Positions 16,684 through 24,918 of a DNA stretch of 47,905 nt are shown in pieces (position 1 is the first letter of the stretch; the number at the start of each line of letters is the position of its first letter). The stretch spans positions 1-47,905 of the forward strand of contig QHRW01000022.1 of NCBI GenBank assembly GCA_003220265.1, read 5' to 3'. Both the position numbers and the translations under genes were made by a program. Source of the DNA: Candidatus Rokuibacteriota bacterium (GTDB taxonomy: Bacteria > Methylomirabilota > Methylomirabilia > Rokubacteriales > CSP1-6). The notes under the pieces are model-generated. The model was not told the DNA's origin. It made no database searches and saw only the letters and a list, made by a program, of their open reading frames with translations.

Positions 16684-18090
16684 TTACAAGGACCGCAGGA
16701 AGTTCAGCAGATCCTGCTTGTCGCGACCGGGAAGGGCGTTGAAGTTGTTGACCACCGCGTTCGCCTCGGAGGGGCCGAACCTCCAGTTGCCCGCGCTCTT
16801 GTGGGCGCGGATGGCCTCGGCAAGATCCCGCGTGCGGCCGTCGTGGAGGAAGAAGATACGCTGCCCGAGACCCCAGAGCGGCGCCGTGCGGAACTCGTCA
16901 CCCTTGGCCTGGCCCTGCGAGATCTCGTCGGCGAGGCCGGGGCCCATCTGGTGCACGATCAGGTCGGAGAACAGATTGACCGTCTTGTAGCGCAGGGCTT
17001 CGACGGGATGGGGGCCCGTCATGAGCGCCGGTGTGTGGCAGAGCGCGCAGCCCACGCCCACGAAGATGAGCCGGCCCTTCGCGATGGAGGCGGCGCCCCC
17101 GGGCTCGGTCGCCGACGCGGTCGGCGGCGCCAGGAAGCGCTGGAAGAAGGCGAACTTCTCGACGCCGTTCAGACCGCCCGGCGTGGCGTTGCCGTCCGTG
17201 GTGGTGTCGGTCGTGTCGTTGGGCACCATGGCGTACTGGCAGGCGACGTGGCCTTCGCGCTCGCTCTGGAACACGTCGTTGGTGATGCCCATCTCGACGT
17301 TGTACGCCTCGCCCGAGAAGATGATCAGCGACTGGTTCTGAGCCTTCCAGCCGAAGCGGGCGATGGTGCCGTCGTTGCCGTTGTTGTTGGTGCTGCCGCT
17401 GATCGCGCGCCCGGGATGGACGCGGTTGGGGCGCCCGCTGATACCGAGCGAGCTCTTCGTGGCCGCCTGCGCCGCCTGGTTGGCCAGGATGACGCCGTCG
17501 GGAATGGCCTCGATCAGGCCGGCGCCGAAGACCGGCGTCGGAATGCGGAAGGAGAGGTTGCCGCGCGCGCCCTGCAACGCGAACTCGGGCTGGGCCAGCA
17601 CGCAGTCGGCCTCGGCCCCATCGCGGCCGGTGATGGTGGCGGTGTTGTGCACGCCGCCATCCGGCGTGCCGTTCGGGTTCAACTTGAAGCGCACTTCGCG
17701 GATCGGACCGTCTGCCTTGATGAAGTACGGAACGCGGTCGGTGCCCCCGTCCTTGGAGGCGAAGGCGACCTGCGGATTGACGAACGGGCTCGTGCCGCCC
17801 GTGGCCGGCTGCGCGTGGCAGCCTCCGCAGCTATCGAGATTCATCCGCGGGCCGAGACCGTCGGCGACCTCCTCGACTTCCTCGAAGTCGTCCAGACCGG
17901 TCGTGAAGAAGTAGAGTTGCCTGGCGGTGAGGCCGTCGAGTGCCCCTCCGGCGCCCGCCTCCCCGCCACGCACGCCCGGATCGACCGCCACGAACGGCAA
18001 GGCATCCGGGCCGCTCGGACCTCCGCAGAACAACAGCAAGAGCACGACTACCGGGACCCACCGCTGCCAGCGCGTGGTCCATCGGAGCAT
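16684..18090 (-). CDS. Di-haem oxidoreductase (DHOR / di-haem peroxidase-like)
   Basis: A 468-residue exported protein. Residues 1-30 form a signal sequence. Two haem c sites are CGGCH (88-92) and CALCH (348-352), the layout of the DHOR (thiol oxidoreductase-like) branch of the MauG/cytochrome c peroxidase superfamily. The C-terminal block TAPLWGLGQRIFFLHDGRTRDLAEAI is also diagnostic for these enzymes. Probable site is the periplasm, with a peroxidase or protein-oxidation role; electron donor is unknown. Spacing between the haems (260 residues) is longer than in classic BCCP but usual for DHOR. It ends against repeat copy 2 and starts 117 bases from the VOC gene stop. Confidence 0.85.
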   Translation of the reverse strand: MLRWTTRWQRWVPVVVLLLLFCGGPSGPDALPFVAVDPGVRGGEAGAGGALDGLTARQLYFFTTGLDDFEEVEEVADGLGPRMNLDSCGGCHAQPATGGTSPFVNPQVAFASKDGGTDRVPYFIKADGPIREVRFKLNPNGTPDGGVHNTATITGRDGAEADCVLAQPEFALQGARGNLSFRIPTPVFGAGLIEAIPDGVILANQAAQAATKSSLGISGRPNRVHPGRAISGSTNNNGNDGTIARFGWKAQNQSLIIFSGEAYNVEMGITNDVFQSEREGHVACQYAMVPNDTTDTTTDGNATPGGLNGVEKFAFFQRFLAPPTASATEPGGAASIAKGRLIFVGVGCALCHTPALMTGPHPVEALRYKTVNLFSDLIVHQMGPGLADEISQGQAKGDEFRTAPLWGLGQRIFFLHDGRTRDLAEAIRAHKSAGNWRFGPSEANAVVNNFNALPGRDKQDLLNFLRSL

Positions 18091-18207
18091 GGGAACATCC
18101 CCTTGACTCTGTTGCTGCCGCGGCCCCTTGCCGCCTGGTGCTTCCTCGCTTCCTGAGCCACTCCCCCTTTCAATGGAGGTCCGTCGATCTTAGCAGTCCT
18201 TACGGTT

Positions 18208-18627
18208 TCAGCAGCAGCCCCCCGCGATGGCCGCTTTCTTGCGCTCGACCAGCTCCACGCGCACGTCGTCGGGCGCCCACAGGAACGCGATCCGCGGACC
18301 GTTCGGGTTCTGGATGGGCCCTTCGAGCAGCCGTGCCCCGAGGCCTTCCAGGCGCTTGATGTCGGCCTCGAGGTTCTCGGAGTCGAAGCCGAAGTGCTCG
18401 AGGCCGTGATGGGCGCCGGCGTCCCCGGGGCCGAGCCGCTCGTTGGTGCGGGCGCCCGAGATGTTCACGGCCAGCACGCCGTCCTCGCTCATGCAGCGGA
18501 TGAAGCGGTCGCCGAAGACGCGCGTCTCGTCGCCGACGATCTTGAAGTTGAACGCTTTCGTGTACCACTCGGCGGTCTTGCGCGGGTCGGGCGCCTTCAG
18601 ATGGATGTGGTTGATCCGGTAGCCCAT
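18208..18627 (-). CDS. VOC-superfamily protein (glyoxalase/dioxygenase-like)
   Basis: A 139-residue protein with the paired beta-alpha-beta-beta-beta modules of the vicinal oxygen chelate fold: YRINHIHLKAPDPRKTAEWYTKAFNFKIVGD (candidate metal His8 or His7 region), HHGLEHFGFDSENLEADIKRLEGLG (second His) and IAFLWAPDDVRVELVERK with the terminal metal Glu. Small VOC proteins include lyases, epimerases and resistance proteins, and this one cannot be narrowed further. AAGGAGA lies upstream of ATG 18627, which fixes the start. The tail ends GGCC, two adjacent cysteines of unknown meaning. Confidence 0.85.
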   Translation of the reverse strand: MGYRINHIHLKAPDPRKTAEWYTKAFNFKIVGDETRVFGDRFIRCMSEDGVLAVNISGARTNERLGPGDAGAHHGLEHFGFDSENLEADIKRLEGLGARLLEGPIQNPNGPRIAFLWAPDDVRVELVERKKAAIAGGCC

Positions 18628-18676
18628 GGGGGTCTCCTTTCGGTGGGCGGTAGAATAGCGCACCAATCTGTTGGAA

Positions 18677-18701
18677 AGGGGCACCCTGGCAGGGTTCCCC
18701 T
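18677..18701 (-). terminator. Stem-loop behind ctaG
   Basis: AGGGGCACCCTG (18677-18688) and CAGGGTTCCCCT (18690-18701) form an inverted repeat with 11 of 12 pairs, located eight bases after the ctaG stop on the minus strand. It is a plausible end signal for the MFS-ctaG transcript; there is no strong T-run. Confidence 0.5.
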
Positions 18702-18708
18702 CTACGCG

Positions 18709-19509
18709 CTAGGGATCGGCGTCTGCGTCGCTCTCGCGCGCCATCGCGTAGAGGATCGCGAAGATCGGCAGCAGGTACATGTGGCCCATGCTCCACATGA
18801 GTCCGCCGCCGAAGGCCTGATCGTCGACCGCGTCGAGCCCGATCCGGGCCGCCAGCCGCACGTAGTGCGGATAGAACGCGCGATCGGGCAGGCTCAGGAT
18901 CATCCCGAGCGCGGTGTTCTGCCCCGTGGCGGCCACCAGGTAGGCGATCTGCAAACCCGGGTGCGGACGCGGGCGCAGCCGGGGCGCCGGCTGCAGGATG
19001 GGCCACCAGAACAGCAGCGCGGCCGCCAGGAAGCTCGCGTGCTCCACCGCGTGCAGCGCCTCGTGCTCGGCGGCGGCGTCGTAGAGGGCCGGCACGTGCC
19101 ACGCCCACACGATCACCACGTAGAGGATGCCCGCCGTGGGCAGCCACGTCAGCGCGCGCAGCGCGCGGCGCGTCCTCGCGCGGGGGCGGAGCAGCGCGGC
19201 CAGCGGCGCGCGGGCCCGGCGCGGCAGCCCCCACAGCACGAGGGGCAGCGGATCGCCCAGGGCCAGCAGCGGGGCGGCGACCATCATCAGCAGCAGGTGC
19301 TGGATCATGTGGACCGAGAACCGCTCGTCGGCCAGCTCGTCCAGCCCCACGAGCGCGGCGGCGATCGTCACCACGCCGAGCGCATAGGCGGCCAGCCGCC
19401 AGGCGGGCGGCGCGTGGCCGCGCCTGCGCAGGCGCCACCAGCCGCGGACGTAGGCCGCCAGCGCGCCGGCGAGGACGAGCGAGCCGAGCGTCTCGACGAG
19501 CGCCGCCAC
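18709..19509 (-). CDS. ctaG: Cytochrome c oxidase assembly factor CtaG (caa3 type)
   Basis: A 266-residue membrane protein with about seven hydrophobic helices. Family landmarks are FSVHMIQHLLLMMVAAPLLALGDP near residues 64-88, WAWHVPALYDAAAEHEALHAVEHASFLAAALLFWWPIL near 138-175, and GLMWSMGHMYLLP near the end; His residues in these helices are candidate copper ligands. CtaG of this type is needed to assemble caa3-type oxidases, but no oxidase subunit genes are in the window. It starts with GTG four bases after the stop of the MFS efflux gene, so it is co-transcribed with a drug pump, which is an odd pairing. Confidence 0.87.
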   Translation of the reverse strand: MAALVETLGSLVLAGALAAYVRGWWRLRRRGHAPPAWRLAAYALGVVTIAAALVGLDELADERFSVHMIQHLLLMMVAAPLLALGDPLPLVLWGLPRRARAPLAALLRPRARTRRALRALTWLPTAGILYVVIVWAWHVPALYDAAAEHEALHAVEHASFLAAALLFWWPILQPAPRLRPRPHPGLQIAYLVAATGQNTALGMILSLPDRAFYPHYVRLAARIGLDAVDDQAFGGGLMWSMGHMYLLPIFAILYAMARESDADADP

Positions 19510-19513
19510 GGCG

Positions 19514-21073
19514 CTAGTGCGCCCCGGCCGCCGGCCGCGCGCGCGTGCGGCGGAAGAGCAGGAGCAGCGGCAGGCAGACGAGCGCGGCCAGCGTGATGAG
19601 CCGGAAGTTGTCGAGGAAGGCCAGCAAGGCGGCCTGCCGTACCACGGCGGCGTAGAGCAGCCCCAGCGCCTGGGCCGGCGCCGTGAACGGGTTGCCGTGC
19701 GCGCTCAGCGCGTCCCGCGCCGACTGCAGCCACTGCTGCGTGGCCGGGTCGTAGGGCGTGACGTGGGCGGCCAGCGTGGCCTGGTGGGCCTGGGCGCTGC
19801 GGGCCAGGAAGGTCGTCATCAGCGAGATGCCCACGCCGGCGCCGATGTTGCGCATGAGGTTGTAGATGCCGGTGGCATTGCCCATCCGCTCGCGCGGCAC
19901 GAGGCCGAGCGCGGTCGTGGACAGCGGGACGAAGATCAGGCCGGTGGCGGCGCCGTTGATGATGCTGGCGATGACGACGCTGCCCATGGCGATGTCGAGG
20001 GTGAGGTGGCTGTACATCCAGCCCGAGAACGCCAGGGCGCCGAAGCCGACGGCGAGCAGCAGACGGCTGTCCACGATGCCGATGAGCCGGCCCACCATGA
20101 AGGCCGAGAACAGGGCGCCGAGGCCGCGCGGGCTCACGGCGAGGCCGCTGTCGAGCGCGGAGTAGCCGAGCAGCGTCTGCAAGAACAGCGGGAGCATGGC
20201 GGTGGTGCCGTACAGCACGACGCCCAGCATGGTGATGAGGAGGGTGCCCACCGCGAAGTTGCGCTCGCGGAGCACGGAGAAGTTCACGATGGGCTCGTCG
20301 GTCACGAGCTCGCGCACGACGAAGCACACCATCGCGATGACCGAGACGACGGCCAGCACCCGGATGCGCGAGGAGGAGAACCAGTCCTCTTCCTGGCCCT
20401 TGTCGAGCATGATCTGCAGGGCGCCGAGCCACAGCGACATGAAGGCGAAGCCGAGGTAATCCATCCGCCGGAAGCGCGAGCGCTCGAGATACGGCGGGTC
20501 CTCGATGAACGACAGCACCAGCAGCAGGGCGAGGAGGCCGATCGGCAGGTTGATGTAGAAGACCCAGCGCCACGAGTACTCGTCGGTGATCCAGCCGCCC
20601 AGCGTGGGCCCCAGGATCGGCGCCACGATGATGCCCATCGAGAAGGTGGCCATGGCCACGCCGCGCCGGGCCGGCGGAAAGCTCTCCAGCAGGATGGCCT
20701 GGGCGATCGGCTGCAGGGCGCCGCCGCCCATGCCCTGCAGCACGCGGGCGACGATCAGCATGCCGAGGCTGGTGGCGGCGCCGCAGATGGCCGAGGACGC
20801 GGTGAAGATGACGATGCAGGCGAGCAGGAAGCGCTTGCGCCCGAACACCGAGCTCAGCCAGGCCGTGGTCGGCAGGATGATGGCGTTGGACACCAGGTAG
20901 CTGGTGAGCACCCACGTCGCCTCTTCCGGCGTGGCCGACAGGCTGCCGGCGATGTGGGGCAGGGCCACGTTGGCCACCGAGGTGTCGAGCACCTCCATGA
21001 ACGTGCCCAGCATGACCGACAGCGCGATGAGCCACGGACTGTGGCGGGGGCGCCACGCGATGCTGCCTTCCAC
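19514..21073 (-). CDS. DHA2-family MFS drug efflux transporter (EmrB/QacA type)
   Basis: A 519-residue, 14-helix proton antiporter. Motif C-like GIIVAPILGPTLGGWITDEYSWRWVFYINLPIG near residues 145-180, the start LGTFMEVLDTSVANVALPHIAG (motif D1) and GRKRFLLACIVIF are diagnostic for EmrB-type DHA2 transporters. With the EmrA-like adaptor encoded divergently it would form an inner-membrane plus periplasmic efflux system for hydrophobic or cationic compounds. The GTG start at 21073 has GGGAGG upstream. It is divergent from the TetR gene across 49 bases that hold the symmetric promoter. Confidence 0.9.
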   Translation of the reverse strand: MEGSIAWRPRHSPWLIALSVMLGTFMEVLDTSVANVALPHIAGSLSATPEEATWVLTSYLVSNAIILPTTAWLSSVFGRKRFLLACIVIFTASSAICGAATSLGMLIVARVLQGMGGGALQPIAQAILLESFPPARRGVAMATFSMGIIVAPILGPTLGGWITDEYSWRWVFYINLPIGLLALLLVLSFIEDPPYLERSRFRRMDYLGFAFMSLWLGALQIMLDKGQEEDWFSSSRIRVLAVVSVIAMVCFVVRELVTDEPIVNFSVLRERNFAVGTLLITMLGVVLYGTTAMLPLFLQTLLGYSALDSGLAVSPRGLGALFSAFMVGRLIGIVDSRLLLAVGFGALAFSGWMYSHLTLDIAMGSVVIASIINGAATGLIFVPLSTTALGLVPRERMGNATGIYNLMRNIGAGVGISLMTTFLARSAQAHQATLAAHVTPYDPATQQWLQSARDALSAHGNPFTAPAQALGLLYAAVVRQAALLAFLDNFRLITLAALVCLPLLLLFRRTRARPAAGAH

Positions 21074-21085
21074 CGGACCTCCCGC

Positions 21086-21133
21086 TTGAGCGCGTCTGGA
21101 ACGCTATTATAATATGTGAAACGTGAGTACAAA
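21086..21133. promoter_or_regulatory. Symmetric divergent promoter for the efflux module
   Basis: TATTATAATA at 21105-21114 is a perfect palindrome, so TATAAT can be read on both strands (plus 21108-21113, minus 21111-21106). On the plus strand TTGAGC at 21086-21091 is a -35 with a 16-base spacer. On the minus strand TTTGTA (21133-21128) is a weak -35, also at 16 bases. Plus transcription would begin near 21120, three bases before the TetR GTG, so that mRNA is probably leaderless. Confidence 0.65.
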
Positions 21134-21764
21134 CGGACGCCGCCTCACCCCCGCCGGCCGCCGGGCGCGCGAGCGCGCAGTGCGACGGGCCGAGGTGCTC
21201 GAGACCACCCGCAGCCTGTTCGCGCGCAAGGGTTACCAGCGCACCACGATGGTCGCGGTGGCGGCGGCCTCGGAGATCGCGCTCGGCACGCTGTACCAGG
21301 TCTTTCCGTCCAAGGAAGCCATGCTGTGCAGCCTGCTCGAGGATTACATCGACCGGCTCATCGAGCGCGGACGGCAGGCGGCCGCCGGGGGCGGCGGCGC
21401 CCGCGAGCAGCTCGTGCGGGTGGTGCGCAGCCAGCTCGACTTTTCCCTGCAAAACGCCGACGTGCTCCGCTTCTACCTGTCGGGATGGACCGGGTACGAG
21501 TTCGCCGTGCGCCAGCGCTTCGGCGAGCGCATCGACGACAAGTACGAGGAATACCTGCGGCTGCTGGAGTCGCTCTTCCGTCGCGGCGTCCGCGACGGCG
21601 ACTTCGTGGCCGGGCCTCCGCGGCGCCTGGCCGTCACGCTGGCCGGCATGATCCACGCGCTCGTTCGGCGGTGGCTGCGCGAGAGACGCCTCGACCTCCT
21701 CGCCGAGGGGGACGCGCTCGTCGAGCTCCTGCTGCACGGCGTGGTCAGCGAGGCGCGGCGATGA
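21123..21764 (+). CDS. TetR/AcrR-family transcriptional regulator
   Basis: A 213-residue repressor-type protein. Residues about 20-68 form the helix-turn-helix: RRAEVLETTRSLFARKGYQRTTMVAVAAASEIALGTLYQVFPSKEAML, with the usual GTLYxxFxSKE recognition segment. The rest is an all-helical ligand-binding and dimerisation domain. It probably represses its own gene together with the EmrA-like gene downstream (ATGA overlap) and the divergent MFS pump. The start is a GTG with no Shine-Dalgarno sequence, consistent with a leaderless transcript from the TATAAT ten bases upstream. A Met-initiated alternative at 21116 is in another frame. Confidence 0.88.
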   Translation: MSTNGRRLTPAGRRARERAVRRAEVLETTRSLFARKGYQRTTMVAVAAASEIALGTLYQVFPSKEAMLCSLLEDYIDRLIERGRQAAAGGGGAREQLVRVVRSQLDFSLQNADVLRFYLSGWTGYEFAVRQRFGERIDDKYEEYLRLLESLFRRGVRDGDFVAGPPRRLAVTLAGMIHALVRRWLRERRLDLLAEGDALVELLLHGVVSEARR

Positions 21765-23122
21765 GCGACCCGACGCTGGATCGCGAGCCCGCCGTCACCG
21801 CCGAGGGCAACGGCTCCCACTGGGTGCGCGAGCTGCAGGCCTGGCGCGGCCGCCAGGGCCGGCCGGTGCCACGCCTGCGGCTGGTCCTCGTCGCGCTGGT
21901 GGCGGTGGTGGTGCTGGCCGCGCTGGCCTACGGCGTCTACTGGTGGCACTGGAGCGCCGTTCACGTCTCCACCGACGACGCGTTCATCGCCGGCCACATC
22001 GCGCCGGTGAGCGCGCGGGTGACCGGCACCGTGGTCGCCGTGCTCGTCGCCGACAACCAGGACGTGAAGGCGGGGGACGCGCTCGTGCGCCTCGACGGCC
22101 GCGACTACGAGGTGGCGCTGGCCCAGGCGCGGGCCGCCGCCGAGGCGGCGCGCGGCGAGCTGCAGAATGCGACCGCGAACATTCCGCTCACCGACGAGTC
22201 CACGCGGAGCCTCCTGCAGGAGGCCGACGCCTCGCTGGCCGCCATCGGCCACGCGCAGGAGGGCACCGAGCACGACCTCGAGCAGAAGCGCAGCGACCTC
22301 GCCGCCCGCCAGTCGGCGGTGGAGGCCGCGCGGGCGGCCCACCAGGCCGCCGAGTCCGACTTCGAGCGCGTCAAGCTCGATCGCGACCGCGCCATCGAGC
22401 TCTACCGCAAGGAGCTGGTGGCGCGCCAGGATCTGGACCACGCCGAGGCGGCGTTCAAGAACGGCGCCGCGATGCTCGACGTGGCCGCACATCGCCTGCG
22501 CCAGGCGCAGGACGACGCACGGCAGGGGGCGGCGGCCGTGCAGTCGCAGGCGGCGGCGGTGGCGCAAGCGCGGCAGCGCGTGGTGCAGTCGCGGGCGCAG
22601 GTGTCCAACGCGCGCACGCAGCGCCAGCAGGTGAGGCTGCGCGAGGCCGACCTCGAGACCGCCCGCGGCAAGCTCGACCTGGCGCTGGCCAACGTCAAGC
22701 AGGCGCAGCTCAACCTCGACTACACGACGATCCGGGCGCCGATCGCCGGCCGGGTCACCCGCAAGGCGGTGGAGCTCGGCCAGGTGGTGGCGCCCGGCCA
22801 GCCGCTGCTGGCGGTGGTGGACCTCGACGACGTGTGGGTGCTGGCGAACTTCAAGGAGACGCAGCTGACCGGCATCAAGCCGGGCCAGCACGCGACGGTA
22901 GAGGTGGACACGCACCCCGGCCTCGTCTTCAAGGCGCACGTGGACTCGGTGCAGGGGGGCTCGGGCGCGGTGTTCTCGCTGCTGCCGCCGGAGAACGCCA
23001 CCGGCAACTACGTCAAGGTCGTGCAGCGCATCCCGGTGAAGCTCGTGCTCGAGCGCGGCGAGAACGCCCAGCACCTGCTCGCGCCGGGCATGTCGGTCGT
23101 GCCCACCATCAGCCTGCGCTGA
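21761..23122 (+). CDS. EmrA/HlyD-family membrane fusion protein
   Basis: A 453-residue periplasmic adaptor. One N-terminal membrane anchor (about 41-63), then STDDAFIAGHIAPVSARVTGTV (lipoyl half one, residues about 74-95), a long Ala/Gln/Glu-rich coiled-coil hairpin of about 200 residues (130-330), LDYTTIRAPIAGRVTRKAVELGQVV (lipoyl half two) and the beta-barrel VVDLDDVWVLANFKETQLTGIKPGQ. The layout is that of EmrA, the partner of EmrB-type pumps. Its ATG overlaps the TGA of the TetR gene, and its 3' end overlaps the convergent alcohol dehydrogenase gene by 14 bases. An outer-membrane channel gene is not present. Confidence 0.9.
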   Translation: MSDPTLDREPAVTAEGNGSHWVRELQAWRGRQGRPVPRLRLVLVALVAVVVLAALAYGVYWWHWSAVHVSTDDAFIAGHIAPVSARVTGTVVAVLVADNQDVKAGDALVRLDGRDYEVALAQARAAAEAARGELQNATANIPLTDESTRSLLQEADASLAAIGHAQEGTEHDLEQKRSDLAARQSAVEAARAAHQAAESDFERVKLDRDRAIELYRKELVARQDLDHAEAAFKNGAAMLDVAAHRLRQAQDDARQGAAAVQSQAAAVAQARQRVVQSRAQVSNARTQRQQVRLREADLETARGKLDLALANVKQAQLNLDYTTIRAPIAGRVTRKAVELGQVVAPGQPLLAVVDLDDVWVLANFKETQLTGIKPGQHATVEVDTHPGLVFKAHVDSVQGGSGAVFSLLPPENATGNYVKVVQRIPVKLVLERGENAQHLLAPGMSVVPTISLR

Positions 23123-24107
23123 CCACCATCGTCTTGGCCCCACGGCCGGCGCTGGCGTGGGCGAACGCCTCCGCGATGTCCTCGAGCGGAAATCTCGCGG
23201 TGACCAGCCGCTTCACGTCGAGGCGCGGCAGGAGCGCCAGCGCGCGACGGAAGGCGGTGCCGCGCCCGAAGGCGCCGTGGATGCGAATCTCGCGGAAGTG
23301 GACGTCCCAGAGGTCGAGGGGCAGGCGCGCATCCTTGGGACTGACGCCGACGAGCTGGACGACGCCGGTGGCCTTGACGAGCGTGAGCGCCTGCGCGACG
23401 AGGTCGGGCTTGCCGACGGCTTCGCAGACGACGTCGGCGCCGCGGCCGTCCGTCAGCTTCAGCACGCGCTCGCGCAGGTCCTCGCGCGTGGGATCGACGA
23501 CGACGCCGGCGCCGAGGCGCCGGGCGATCTGCCGGCGCTCCTCGAGCGGATCGGACAGCAGCAGCCGCGTGGCGCCGCGCCGGCGCGCCAGCGCCATCGT
23601 CAGCAGGCCCATGATGCCGCCCCCCATCACGACCACCGTCGCGTTGCGCGGCATCGCGTACATCTCGAGCCCCGAGAGACAGCACGCGGCCGGCTCGGTC
23701 AGCGCGGCGGTGACCGGATCGAGGCCACGCGGCAGCGGGTGCACGCAGTGGGCCGGCAGCGCGACGCGCTCGGCGAAGCCGCCGACGCGCGTCGCCGCGG
23801 GGCACTGGCTGATCCGGCCGGCGCCGCACGCCGCGCACGTGCCGCAGCCGTAGGAGGGCTCGCACGCGACGGTGCGACCGACCAGCCGGGGACTGACGCC
23901 GCGGCCCACGGCGGTGACGACGCCGGTGTACTCGTGGCCGAGGACGAGCGGCGGCTTCCACGGAAACAATCCCTGGGTGGCGTGGACGTCGGTGCCGCAG
24001 ATCCCGGCCGCCTTCACGGACACGACCACCTGGCGCGGGCCCGCGATCGGCTCCTGCGCGTCGTCCACGGTGAAGCGCGTGCCGCCGCGCCACGTCGCGA
24101 CGCGCAC
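23109..24107 (-). CDS. Zinc-dependent medium-chain alcohol dehydrogenase
   Basis: A 332-residue NAD(P)-dependent enzyme of the threonine/sorbitol dehydrogenase branch. Catalytic zinc ligands are Cys37 (GICGTDVHA) and His58-Glu59 (LGHEYTGVV). Structural-zinc cysteines are at 88, 91, 94 and 102. The nucleotide fold is marked by VVVMGGGIMGLLTMALARRRGATRLLLSD. All catalytic residues are present, so it is probably active on a secondary alcohol, polyol or hydroxy acid. It is last in the minus-strand catabolic operon, four bases after the enoyl-CoA hydratase stop, and its end overlaps the EmrA-like gene tail to tail. Confidence 0.88.
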   Translation of the reverse strand: MRVATWRGGTRFTVDDAQEPIAGPRQVVVSVKAAGICGTDVHATQGLFPWKPPLVLGHEYTGVVTAVGRGVSPRLVGRTVACEPSYGCGTCAACGAGRISQCPAATRVGGFAERVALPAHCVHPLPRGLDPVTAALTEPAACCLSGLEMYAMPRNATVVVMGGGIMGLLTMALARRRGATRLLLSDPLEERRQIARRLGAGVVVDPTREDLRERVLKLTDGRGADVVCEAVGKPDLVAQALTLVKATGVVQLVGVSPKDARLPLDLWDVHFREIRIHGAFGRGTAFRRALALLPRLDVKRLVTARFPLEDIAEAFAHASAGRGAKTMVVSAG

Positions 24108-24110
24108 GGC

Positions 24111-24905
24111 TCAGCGCCCCCGGAAGACGGGCGCGCGCTTCTCGACGAAGGCGCGGATGCCCTCGCGCGCGTCCTCGGTCTCGAAGCACGTGTTCTGGGC
24201 GAACGTCTCGTACTCCAGCGCGGTGCGCAGGTCGGACTCGGCGTTGCGATAGAGACCGCGCTTGGCCAGGCGGATGGCGATCGGCGGCCCCGCCGCGATC
24301 GCGCGCGCGAGCGCCTGCGCCGCGGGCAGCAGCTCCTCCGGCTCCACCACCTGGCTGACGATGCCCAGGCGCAGCGCCTCGGCGGCGTCGATGACGGCGC
24401 CGGTGAAGATCAGCTCGCAGGCTTTCGCCATGCCGACGATGCGGGGGAGGAAGTAGGTCCCGCCCCAGTCGGGATGCAGGCCGCGCTTGACGAAGGCCTG
24501 CGAGAATTTCGCGGCGGTGGAGGCCAGGCGGATGTCGCATCCCAGTGCCAGGTTCATGCCGGCCCCGGCGGCGGCGCCGTTGACGGCGGCGATGATGGGC
24601 TGCGGGGCATCGCGCATCGCGAGCAGCGTGCGGTCGCGGCCGGGCGCGATCTTCTCCAGCAGCGGCCGCTCGCGCTGGCCTTCCTTGGCCTCGTTCATGG
24701 CCTTCACGTCGCCGCCCGAGCAGAAGCCCTTGCCGGCGCCGGTGATGATCAGCACGCGCACGTCGGGGTCGGCGGCCGAGCGTGTGAGGGCGTCGTGGAG
24801 ATCGTCACGCAGCGTGCCGCCGAGGGCGTTGAGGCGCTCCGGCCGGTTGAGCGTCAGCGTCGCGATGCCGTCCTTCACCTCGTGGATCAGGCACTCGTAA
24901 GTCAT
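24111..24905 (-). CDS. Enoyl-CoA hydratase/isomerase (crotonase) family
   Basis: A 264-residue crotonase-fold protein. The oxyanion-hole segments are GFCSGGDVKAM (60-70) and NGAAAGAGMNLALGCDIRLAS (109-129). The position of the first catalytic Glu of true hydratases is not acidic in an obvious way, while Asp146 in LHPDWGGT stands at the second position, a pattern frequent in isomerase-like members. Hydration or isomerisation of an acyl-CoA is expected, but substrate is uncertain. GGGAGA precedes ATG 24905, which fixes the start. It lies between the D-aminoacylase-like and alcohol dehydrogenase genes in one operon. Confidence 0.87.
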   Translation of the reverse strand: MTYECLIHEVKDGIATLTLNRPERLNALGGTLRDDLHDALTRSAADPDVRVLIITGAGKGFCSGGDVKAMNEAKEGQRERPLLEKIAPGRDRTLLAMRDAPQPIIAAVNGAAAGAGMNLALGCDIRLASTAAKFSQAFVKRGLHPDWGGTYFLPRIVGMAKACELIFTGAVIDAAEALRLGIVSQVVEPEELLPAAQALARAIAAGPPIAIRLAKRGLYRNAESDLRTALEYETFAQNTCFETEDAREGIRAFVEKRAPVFRGR

Positions 24906-24918
24906 GACGCTCTCCCAT

